From Bacteroidota bacterium (GTDB lineage: Bacteria; Bacteroidota; Bacteroidia; Bacteroidales; JAADJA01), in assembly GCA_024278155.1 (NCBI GenBank), contig JAJRTT010000246.1, positions 1 through 5,378 of the forward strand: a stretch of DNA of 5,378 nt, in the 5' to 3' direction. The notes beneath the pieces were generated by a model, which saw only the letters and a list, made by a program, of their open reading frames with translations, was not told the origin of the DNA and searched no databases. Made by a program: the position numbers and the translations under genes. Shown piece by piece: positions 1-5,378 of the stretch. Positions within the stretch are counted from its first letter, which is position 1. Each line of letters starts with the position of its first letter.

Positions 1-6
1 AACATT

Positions 7-3000
7 ATGACTGAATTCACACATCTACACGTTCATACGCAATATTCAATTCTTGATGGTGCGGCAAATATCTCCCTACTTGTCAAAAAAGCAAAGGAGA
101 TGGGGATGAAAGCCCTTGCAATTACCGACCATGGGAACATGTACGGTGTTTTGAAGTTTTTTGAAGAAGCAAAAGAGCAAGGCATAAAACCCATTATTGG
201 ATGTGAAATGTATGTGGCCAAGGAGAGCCGTTTCAAGAAAGAAAAGACAAAAGGAAAACATTACCACCACCTGATCCTTCTTGCGAAAAACAAAACCGGT
301 TATTACAATCTGGGGCGTCTTGCTTCACTTGGATATACTGAAGGATTTTATTACAAACCCCGTATCGATAAAGAAATCCTGGAAAAATACAGCGAGGGCC
401 TGATTGCTTCCTCCGCCTGTCTCGGAGGGGAAATCCCTGCTGAAATCCTTAACAATGATGAGGAAAAGGCCGGTGAGGCAGTACAATGGTTCAAGAGGGT
501 TTTTGGGGACGATTATTACCTGGAACTACAAAACCATGGAATCCCTGAGCAAAAGATTGCCAATGAAGGATTACTGCGGATTGCAGAAAAAAACAACATC
601 AAGACAATTGCGACCAACGATGTGCATTTTATCAACAAAGAAGATAAAGATGCCCATCACATCCTTATTTGCCTAAACACAGGAAAAGACGTTGACGATA
701 AATCGGCGATGCACTATTCGGGGCAGGAATTCCTGAAATCCCCGGATGAAATGGCAGCACTTTTCCCTGGGCGCACAGAGGTAATTTCCAATACGATGGA
801 GATAGCTGAAAAAGTGGAGGAATTTGACATTCACCAAGACATACTCCTTCCAAAGTTTCCTGTTCCTGAGGGTTTTGAAACACAGGATGATTATCTGCGC
901 CATTTGACATACGAAGGTGCAAAGGTTTTTTATCCCGAAATCACTGACGAAATAAAGGAACGTCTTGACTTTGAACTGGACGTGATAAAAACAATGGGCT
1001 TTCCCGGTTATTTCCTCATTGTACAGGATTTGATCGCCAAAGCACGGGAAATGAATGTGGCAGTCGGTCCCGGTCGTGGATCGGCGGCTGGGTCAGCCGT
1101 GGCTTTTTGCACGGGGATAACCAGTATCGACCCCATTAAATACAATCTGCTGTTTGAAAGGTTCCTGAACCCCGATAGGGTGACCATGCCCGATATCGAT
1201 ATTGATTTTGACGATGAAGGCCGTGATAAAGTCCTGGACTATGTGGTCGAAAAATATGGGCAGAAACGTGTGGCCCAAATCGTAACCTTTGGGACCATGG
1301 CGGCAAAATCGGCAATCCGTGACGTGGCCCGTGTTTTAAAGCTTCCCCTTCCCGATGCCGACAGGATAGCCAAACTGGTTCCCGAACGCCCGGGAACCAC
1401 ATTGGAAAAAGCATTTAAGGAAGTTCCTGAGCTAAAGAAAATCGCCACTTCAGGAACCGAGCTTGAACAAAAAACCCTCAAATTTGCCAAAACCCTTGAA
1501 GGCTCTGCACGCCATACCGGAACCCATGCCTGTGGCGTTATCATTGGCCCCGATGATTTACAGAACCATGTACCGCTTGCAACCGCCAAAGATTCAACTT
1601 TAAATGTCACCCAATATGAAGGTAAATTGGTGGAATCGGTGGGGATGCTGAAAATGGACTTCCTGGGGCTGAAAACACTTTCCATCATCAAGGATGCATT
1701 GGCAAATATTGAGAAGAGGCATAAAGTAAAAATCGACATAGATAAAATCCCACTTGACGATAAAAAGACCTTTGAGCTTTACCAAAACGGAGACACCATT
1801 GGGACTTTTCAATTTGAATCGGGGGGGATGCGCAATTACCTAAAGGAGCTAAAACCTACCGGAATCGAAGACCTGATTGCCATGAACGCACTTTACCGAC
1901 CGGGCCCCATGGAATTTATCCCAACATTTATCCGAAGGAAACATGGCAGGGAAAAAGTGGAATACCCCCACCCTTCCCTCGAAGAAATCCTGAAACCCAC
2001 GTATGGCATTATGGTTTATCAGGAGCAAATCATGCAAACGGCCCAGATCATGGGCGGTTTCACCCTTGGAAAAGCCGATTTGCTCCGCCGGGCAATGGGA
2101 AAGAAGAAAATGGAAATAATGGAGAAGCAAAAGGTTATTTTCGTTAAAGGGGCTGAAAAGAAAGGGATCGGCAAAAAGAAAGCCGAGGATGTTTTCAATA
2201 CAATGATGGAGTTTGCCAAATATGGTTTCAACCGTTCACATTCTGCGGCATATTCCCTAATTGCATACCAAACAGCTTATATAAAAGCGCATTATCCCGC
2301 CGAATATATGGCAGCCGTTTTAACGCATAATTTAAAGGACATTAAGAAGATTACTTTTTTTGTGGATGAAAGCAAAAGGAGCGGAATCAATGTTTTGGGG
2401 CCAAGCGTAAATGAGAGCGACCTCTATTTCATGGTCAACATGAAAGGGGAAATACGTTTTGGGCTTGCCGCCATTAAAAATGTGGGCGAAAATGCTGCAC
2501 AATCTATTATTGAAGAGCGTGAGAAAAACGGAAATTATACCAGTATTTTTGATTTCGCAAAACGGGTGAACTTACGATCGGTAAACAAGCGAAGCTTTGA
2601 AGCCCTGGCCCAGGCCGGTGCATTCGACAGTTTTGAAGATACGCACAGGGCACAATACTTTTACAGGGAAAACACCGAAGATTCCATTTTCCTTGAAAAG
2701 GTGATCAAGTTTGCCGGGAATTACCAGGAGCGTGAGAACTCCATGCAGGCAAGTCTTTTCGGGGGAATGGACGACTTTGAGGTAAAGGATCCCGAAATGC
2801 CGGATTGCACTCACTGGACAAAAATCGAACAACTGAAAAAGGAAAAAGAGGTCACGGGTTTTTATATGTCAGGCCATCCCCTGGAGGATTTTCAGGTTGA
2901 AATGGACCATTTCTGTAATATCTCAATCAATGACATCAAGAACAATATGGCCAAGTTCAAAAACAAATCCATTGCTTTCGCCGGGACACTCACCTCCGTT

Positions 3001-3462
3001 GCGCACCGAACTTCCAAAAACGGCAAACCCTTTGGGACTTTTGTGATCGAGGATTTTACCGACCAACACCAGTTCATCCTTTTTTCGGAAGATTATCTAA
3101 AACTGAAACATTTCCTGGTGGAAGGCTCCAGTTTGTTCCTCAAAGGGAAAATTTCGGAACGGAGGTTCAGGGACGATTTGGAAGTACGTATCACCGATAT
3201 TAAATTATTGGCCGAAATCCTTGAAAAGATGTCGAGCGAAATATTGGTAAAGCTATCGCTTGAAGCCATTACCGATGAAATTATTGCCGGCCTTTCCGAT
3301 ATTATAGAAACATCAAATGGGAAATGCAGGTTGAGGTTCCAAATCTCCGACCCGGAACAGGGGATTTCCATTGAGATGCCTTCAACTAAAAAACAGGTAG
3401 ATGTTGCAGCATTTATCAAGAAGGTGGAAGGGATTTCCGGAATTGGGTATAAATTAACTTAA
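7..3462 (+). CDS. dnaE: DNA polymerase III subunit alpha (replicative polymerase, DnaE1 type)
   Basis: This is the catalytic subunit of the replicative DNA polymerase III holoenzyme, which extends primers at the fork while held by the beta clamp. The 1151 residues match the usual DnaE length (E. coli about 1160). The N-terminal PHP domain (about 4-210) has HLHVHTQYSILDG at 6-18, TDHGNM at 40-45 and NDVHF at 204-208. The polymerase core has GPGRGSAAGS at 354-363 and PDIDIDF at 395-401; its catalytic aspartates are D398 and D400, with D551 in KMDFLGL as the third. A helix-hairpin-helix region spans about 817-876. QASLF at 914-918 fits the beta-clamp-binding consensus. An OB fold follows at about 988-1068, then a C-terminal tail of the tau-binding type. 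The ATG at 7 is chosen because the conserved PHP motif begins six residues later; only six bases upstream are visible, so promoter and upstream neighbour are unknown. No frameshift or missing key residue was seen. Confidence 0.98.
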   Translation: MTEFTHLHVHTQYSILDGAANISLLVKKAKEMGMKALAITDHGNMYGVLKFFEEAKEQGIKPIIGCEMYVAKESRFKKEKTKGKHYHHLILLAKNKTGYYNLGRLASLGYTEGFYYKPRIDKEILEKYSEGLIASSACLGGEIPAEILNNDEEKAGEAVQWFKRVFGDDYYLELQNHGIPEQKIANEGLLRIAEKNNIKTIATNDVHFINKEDKDAHHILICLNTGKDVDDKSAMHYSGQEFLKSPDEMAALFPGRTEVISNTMEIAEKVEEFDIHQDILLPKFPVPEGFETQDDYLRHLTYEGAKVFYPEITDEIKERLDFELDVIKTMGFPGYFLIVQDLIAKAREMNVAVGPGRGSAAGSAVAFCTGITSIDPIKYNLLFERFLNPDRVTMPDIDIDFDDEGRDKVLDYVVEKYGQKRVAQIVTFGTMAAKSAIRDVARVLKLPLPDADRIAKLVPERPGTTLEKAFKEVPELKKIATSGTELEQKTLKFAKTLEGSARHTGTHACGVIIGPDDLQNHVPLATAKDSTLNVTQYEGKLVESVGMLKMDFLGLKTLSIIKDALANIEKRHKVKIDIDKIPLDDKKTFELYQNGDTIGTFQFESGGMRNYLKELKPTGIEDLIAMNALYRPGPMEFIPTFIRRKHGREKVEYPHPSLEEILKPTYGIMVYQEQIMQTAQIMGGFTLGKADLLRRAMGKKKMEIMEKQKVIFVKGAEKKGIGKKKAEDVFNTMMEFAKYGFNRSHSAAYSLIAYQTAYIKAHYPAEYMAAVLTHNLKDIKKITFFVDESKRSGINVLGPSVNESDLYFMVNMKGEIRFGLAAIKNVGENAAQSIIEEREKNGNYTSIFDFAKRVNLRSVNKRSFEALAQAGAFDSFEDTHRAQYFYRENTEDSIFLEKVIKFAGNYQERENSMQASLFGGMDDFEVKDPEMPDCTHWTKIEQLKKEKEVTGFYMSGHPLEDFQVEMDHFCNISINDIKNNMAKFKNKSIAFAGTLTSVAHRTSKNGKPFGTFVIEDFTDQHQFILFSEDYLKLKHFLVEGSSLFLKGKISERRFRDDLEVRITDIKLLAEILEKMSSEILVKLSLEAITDEIIAGLSDIIETSNGKCRLRFQISDPEQGISIEMPSTKKQVDVAAFIKKVEGISGIGYKLT

Positions 3463-3465
3463 TTT
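3451..3465 (+). repeat. Odd palindrome across the dnaE stop codon
   Basis: AAATTAA-C-TTAATTT is a perfect 7+7 inverted repeat around a single base, and it contains the dnaE TAA stop. It lies about 65 bp upstream of the toxin-antitoxin ORF. With a one-base loop it cannot make a good RNA hairpin, and it is not followed directly by a T-run, so it is a poor terminator. It could be an operator for the downstream ribbon-helix-helix protein or simply AT-rich chance; nothing here decides between them. Confidence 0.25.
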
Positions 3466-3528
3466 CAATAATAGCAATTTTTATACTGTTTTTGCATAGT
3501 TATTTCTCATATTATAAAAACTTGTCAG
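3463..3528 (+). other. dnaE / toxin-antitoxin intergenic spacer
   Basis: This 66-bp, very AT-rich spacer should hold any promoter for the antitoxin ORF. I see a TTTG at 3491-3494 that could serve as a -33 element, but no good TAnnTTTG -7 element at the expected distance. No strong terminator for dnaE is visible. Read-through from dnaE is therefore possible. No Shine-Dalgarno sequence precedes the ATG at 3529. Confidence 0.5.
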
Positions 3529-3603
3529 ATGCCAAACTTTGAGTTTGACGAAAACAAAAGTTCCATCAATAAAGAAAAACATGGAATTGATTTTTTGGAA
3601 GCA
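3529..3603 (+). pseudogene. 5' remnant of a brnT toxin gene
   Basis: These 25 codons carry the opening BrnT pattern F-x-[WF]-D-x-N-K ... N-x-x-K-H-G-[IV]-x-F-x-E-A, here at residues 4-25 of the fused ORF. About 60-70 further toxin residues, which would include the rest of the RelE-like sheet and the later catalytic positions, are absent. The piece cannot be an active ribonuclease by itself. It now supplies the start codon and an N-terminal extension for the downstream antitoxin domain. Where the toxin part ends is only known to within a few codons, because residues 24-26 could come from either gene. Confidence 0.65.
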
Positions 3604-3822
3604 AATGAATTTGATGAAAAGATTGATTCAGGGGAAGACATTTCTGATTTGTTGTTTTTTTCAAAATCGGCAAAACCCGGACAAAACCAAAAAAGGATAA
3701 ATGTTGATTTTCCCGTTTGGATGATAAACCTGATGGACATGGAAGCTCGAAGAATTGGGATTACCAGGCAATCAATAATTAAAGTTTGGATAGCACAAAA
3801 ACTCAAAGAAACAGCACAATGA
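3529..3822 (+). CDS. BrnT toxin N-terminus fused in frame to a CopG/BrnA-type antitoxin
   Basis: This 97-residue ORF is a chimera. Residues 4-25 (FEFDENKSSINKEKHG at 4-19, then IDFLEA) look like the start of BrnT toxins, RelE-fold ribonucleases of about 90 residues. From about residue 26 it reads like the start of the CopG-family antitoxin usually encoded just after brnT: EFDEKIDSGEDIS at 27-39, KPGQNQKRINVDFPVWM at 49-65 and TRQSIIKVWIAQKL at 79-92. The last two segments form a complete ribbon-helix-helix DNA-binding domain, with the strand at about 55-61 and helices at about 62-75 and 79-92. Most of the toxin is missing and no other frame supplies it. The antitoxin half has no ATG of its own in this frame, so it must be translated from the toxin start. 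No Shine-Dalgarno sequence is seen. GC is about 34%, against roughly 45% in sampled dnaE lines. I infer a detoxified module that may still bind DNA. Family assignment is from motif memory, not a search. Confidence 0.8.
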   Translation: MPNFEFDENKSSINKEKHGIDFLEANEFDEKIDSGEDISDLLFFSKSAKPGQNQKRINVDFPVWMINLMDMEARRIGITRQSIIKVWIAQKLKETAQ

Positions 3823-3876
3823 CAAATTTTCCTACCGCTTAACCGATTTTCCCATAGCAATTTACCATGAATTTAA

Positions 3877-3888
3877 ATTCCCGGGAAT
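3877..3888 (+). repeat. Perfect 12-bp palindrome ATTCCCGGGAAT
   Basis: This is a perfect, loopless 12-bp palindrome with a GC core inside an otherwise AT-rich spacer, 55 bp after the antitoxin stop and about 110 bp before the inferred trxA promoter. Without a loop it is unlikely to be a terminator. A dimeric DNA-binding protein could recognise it, but no second copy was noticed and its position does not overlap the likely promoter. Confidence 0.3.
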
Positions 3889-3958
3889 GCAAGCAGATCG
3901 AATTAGACATTTAATTATAAAAAAAATGGGATTCCAAGAAAAGGGCATATCCTGAAAC

Positions 3959-3991
3959 AGGAAATAAAAAAAGAAGTTTTTCCTTATTTTT
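3959..3991 (+). terminator. Weak candidate intrinsic terminator after the antitoxin ORF
   Basis: AGGAAA at 3959-3964 pairs with TTTCCT at 3979-3984, and the A-run and T-run inside the loop can extend the stem. A T-rich stretch (3985-3991) follows. The stem has few GC pairs, and the left arm also competes with a small TCCTG/CAGGA hairpin at 3950-3962. It is placed where a terminator for the upstream ORF would be expected, just before the trxA promoter, but it is thermodynamically unimpressive. Confidence 0.3.
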
Positions 3992-4022
3992 ATGTGAATT
4001 AAAATAAAAAAGGATATTTTTG
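3991..4022 (+). promoter_or_regulatory. Bacteroidota-type promoter for trxA
   Basis: TATTTTTG at 4015-4022 matches the Bacteroidota -7 consensus TAnnTTTG exactly. TATG at 3991-3994, one mismatch from the -33 element TTTG, lies 20 bp upstream, an acceptable spacing. Transcription would start near 4029, giving a leader of about 30 nt before the trxA ATG. The leader is A-rich and has no Shine-Dalgarno sequence, which is usual in this phylum. The presence of this element suggests trxA is transcribed on its own and not only from dnaE. Confidence 0.55.
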
Positions 4023-4058
4023 ACCCCATTATAAAATAATATCATAAAACAGAAAAAA

Positions 4059-4376
4059 ATGGCTTTAGAATTCACAGACGCAAACTTTGAAGAACTCGTA
4101 TTAAATTCAGAAAACCCCGTACTCGTTGACTTTTGGGCAGAATGGTGCGGCCCTTGCCGCATGGTCGGGCCCATTGTCCAGGAAATCGGACAGGATTATG
4201 AAGGGAAAGTAGTTGTTGGCAAATTGGACGTTGACAGCAATCCGGGCGTTTCGGCAAAATTCGGGATCAGGAATATTCCTACGATTTTATTTTTCAAAGG
4301 TGGTCAGGTAGTTGACAAACAAGTTGGGGCAGTTCCAAAACAAGTACTTGTGAACAAGTTGGAAGCGATAATGTAG
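4059..4376 (+). CDS. trxA: Thioredoxin
   Basis: This is a cytosolic thiol-disulfide oxidoreductase that reduces protein disulfides and is itself reduced by thioredoxin reductase (not in the window). The 105 residues match the standard single-domain thioredoxin length, with no signal peptide. The active site WCGPC is at 29-33, with C30 the likely nucleophile and C33 the resolving cysteine. D24 in VDFWAEW corresponds to the buried aspartate that tunes the cysteine pKa. The cis-proline is P74 in NIPT at 72-75, and the FFKGG turn is at 78-82. The ATG at 4059 follows an A-rich leader and gives the expected N-terminus directly before the first strand. A good promoter lies just upstream and the DUF58 gene starts 84 bp downstream. 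Nothing is missing or unusual. Calling it the main cellular thioredoxin is inference from its canonical sequence. Confidence 0.97.
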   Translation: MALEFTDANFEELVLNSENPVLVDFWAEWCGPCRMVGPIVQEIGQDYEGKVVVGKLDVDSNPGVSAKFGIRNIPTILFFKGGQVVDKQVGAVPKQVLVNKLEAIM

Positions 4377-4411
4377 TTGCAGGTTGCAAGTCACAGGTTT
4401 TGGGTCACTTG
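4377..4411 (+). repeat. Degenerate 7-bp tandem repeat directly after trxA
   Basis: Starting at the first base after the trxA stop, the sequence divides into heptamers: TTGCAGG, TTGCAAG, TCACAGG, TTTTGGG, TCACTTG. The first three are close to one another and the last two are degraded. The phase begins exactly at the end of the coding region. Similar TTGCAGG/TTACAGG-type heptamer runs occur, as far as I recall, between genes in various Bacteroidota; that comparison is from memory. No coding or known RNA function is apparent. Confidence 0.5.
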
Positions 4412-4416
4412 GCAAC
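4383..4416 (+). terminator. Hairpin downstream of trxA, possible terminator
   Basis: GTTGCAAGT (4383-4391) pairs with ACTTGGCAAC (4407-4416), giving nine base pairs with one bulged G and a 15-nt loop. An alternative outer stem, GGTTGCA at 4382-4388 with TGCAACC at 4426-4432, is seven perfect pairs and is followed by TTTCTTTT at 4436-4443. The second arrangement looks more like an intrinsic terminator, but its long loop and interrupted T-run make it weak. Either could end the trxA transcript or be a by-product of the overlapping heptamer repeat. Confidence 0.35.
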
Positions 4417-4460
4417 TATACAGCATGCAACCGGCTTTCTTTTAACTTAAATTTCAAACC

Positions 4461-5378
4461 TTGGCTCCTTCAATCAATCTTCATCGGTTACAACAATATG
4501 GATCACTTGAATTCATTGCCAAACAGGTAGTGGAAGGTTTTATGGTTGGCTTGCACAAAAGCCCTTTTCATGGTTTTTCGGTCGAGTTTGCCGAACACCG
4601 TTTGTATAACCAGGGCGAGTCCATTAAACATATTGATTGGAAATTGTTCGGGCGCACCGACAAACTTTTTGTAAAGCGTTACGAAGAGGAAACAAATCTA
4701 CGTTGCCAGATAATCCTTGATATTTCTTCTTCCATGTATTTTCCTGTTAAGGAGAGACTTTCCATCGACGATCCAAATAAAATCACCTTTTCCGTTTATG
4801 CTGCGGCGGCCATTATATATTTGTTGAAAAAACAACGTGATGCCTTTGGGCTGAGCCTTTTCAGCGATAAAGTTGAAATCCACACCCCTTCCAAAACCAG
4901 TTCCATCCATCAAAATTACATTTACGGTGAAATGGAAAAGCTGCTTCCCCAACAAGATTCCACTATCAGGAAATCAACTTCAGCTACCACGGCCCTTCAC
5001 GAAATAGCAGAAAAATTACATAAACGATCCCTCATCATCGTTTTCAGTGATATGCTGGACAGCCATGCCTCGTACGAAGAACTGCTTTCGGCCCTACAAC
5101 ACCTGAAACACAATAAGCATGAAGTAATCCTGTTCCATGTCCTTGATCAGCAAAAAGAGGTGGAATTTGATTTTGAGAACCGGCCCTATAAATTCGTTGA
5201 CATGGAATCGGGCAGGGAAATCAAGGTAAGCCCCAATGAAGTTAAAGAGTCTTACCGCAAAAAAGTTTCAGGGGCCAAAGAGTTGCTCAAACTCAAATGT
5301 GGTCAATACAAAATTGATTTTATCGAAGCGGATATCAATAAAGGTTTTGACCAAATCCTTCTCCCCTATCTTTTGAAA
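4461..5378 (+). CDS. DUF58 / VWA-like protein, 3' end cut by the window
   Basis: The open frame gives 306 residues without a stop at the window edge. The DUF58 signature is clear: HGFSVEFAEHRLYNQGES at 37-54, KHIDWKLFGRTDKLFVKRY at 56-74 and EEETNL at 75-80. A von Willebrand A-type fold follows, with the MIDAS metal site DISSS at 87-91 (D87, S89, S91), a candidate MIDAS threonine at T176 or T177, and FSD at 195-197. No signal peptide or membrane segment is seen, so it is probably cytoplasmic. DUF58 proteins often sit with MoxR ATPases and VWA proteins, but none is visible here and the function is unknown. The frame is closed upstream by TAA at 4443-4445 and has no ATG before M28 at 4542, which would cut into conserved sequence. 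TTG at 4461 is the best start; it gives MAPSINLHRLQQYG. The ending LLPYLLK looks close to the natural C-terminus. Confidence 0.88.
   Translation, partial: MAPSINLHRLQQYGSLEFIAKQVVEGFMVGLHKSPFHGFSVEFAEHRLYNQGESIKHIDWKLFGRTDKLFVKRYEEETNLRCQIILDISSSMYFPVKERLSIDDPNKITFSVYAAAAIIYLLKKQRDAFGLSLFSDKVEIHTPSKTSSIHQNYIYGEMEKLLPQQDSTIRKSTSATTALHEIAEKLHKRSLIIVFSDMLDSHASYEELLSALQHLKHNKHEVILFHVLDQQKEVEFDFENRPYKFVDMESGREIKVSPNEVKESYRKKVSGAKELLKLKCGQYKIDFIEADINKGFDQILLPYLLK

Noticed and set aside
1239..1739. 166-codon open frame on the minus strand inside dnaE
   Set aside because: It lies wholly antisense to the conserved polymerase core and its translation shows no recognisable domain. It is a shadow of dnaE codon composition, as are the other antisense frames there.
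3525..3860. 111-codon minus-strand open frame over the antitoxin ORF
   Set aside because: The plus strand carries clear ribbon-helix-helix and BrnT-like motifs. The minus-strand translation has no recognisable features and mirrors the plus-strand ORF.
3867..3914. 15-codon ATG ORF in the spacer after the antitoxin gene
   Set aside because: It is too short, has no visible translation signal and shows no recognisable sequence; chance is the simpler explanation.
4448..4455. TAAATTTC resembling a -7 promoter element before the DUF58 gene
   Set aside because: It misses the last G of TAnnTTTG. It also sits only 5 bp before the proposed TTG start, which would require a leaderless TTG-initiated message.
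1..5378. CRISPR arrays, tRNA or rRNA genes, transposases and att-like repeats
   Set aside because: I looked for regularly spaced repeats, tRNA-like cloverleaf ends and transposase motifs on both strands and saw none. The window is fully accounted for by the listed genes and short spacers.

Overview
The window reads as chromosomal DNA of a member of the Bacteroidota. The support is indirect. No start codon that can be inspected has a Shine-Dalgarno sequence, and the thioredoxin start is preceded by an A-rich leader. A perfect copy of the phylum's TAnnTTTG -7 promoter element lies upstream of the thioredoxin gene. The proteins themselves look like Bacteroidota versions of DnaE, thioredoxin and a DUF58/VWA protein. 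The genus cannot be settled from the sequence alone.

Layout, all on the plus strand. Positions 7-3462 hold a complete dnaE, the catalytic alpha subunit of replicative DNA polymerase III. It has an apparently intact PHP domain, all polymerase aspartates and a clamp-binding QASLF peptide. Positions 3529-3822 hold a 97-residue ORF that joins the first ~25 residues of a BrnT-type toxin, in frame, to a complete CopG/BrnA-type ribbon-helix-helix antitoxin. Positions 3823-4058 are an AT-rich spacer with a promoter for the next gene, small inverted repeats and an unexplained open frame. Positions 4059-4376 hold trxA, a standard 105-residue thioredoxin with WCGPC. A short spacer follows, carrying a degenerate 7-bp tandem repeat and a hairpin. 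From 4461 to the window edge runs a DUF58 protein with a von Willebrand A-like MIDAS motif. It has no usable ATG and probably starts at TTG. Only its last few residues seem to be missing.

The housekeeping genes (dnaE, trxA, DUF58) are ordinary, and there is no sign that they form a new pathway. The unusual locus is the small, roughly 34% GC ORF between dnaE and trxA. It looks like a toxin-antitoxin module that lost nearly all of its toxin by an in-frame deletion, leaving the antitoxin expressed from the toxin's start codon. This is better described as a domesticated or decaying module than as a proven new system. If close relatives keep the same fusion, it would be an orphan antitoxin of unusual architecture that might act as a repressor or neutralise a BrnT toxin encoded elsewhere.
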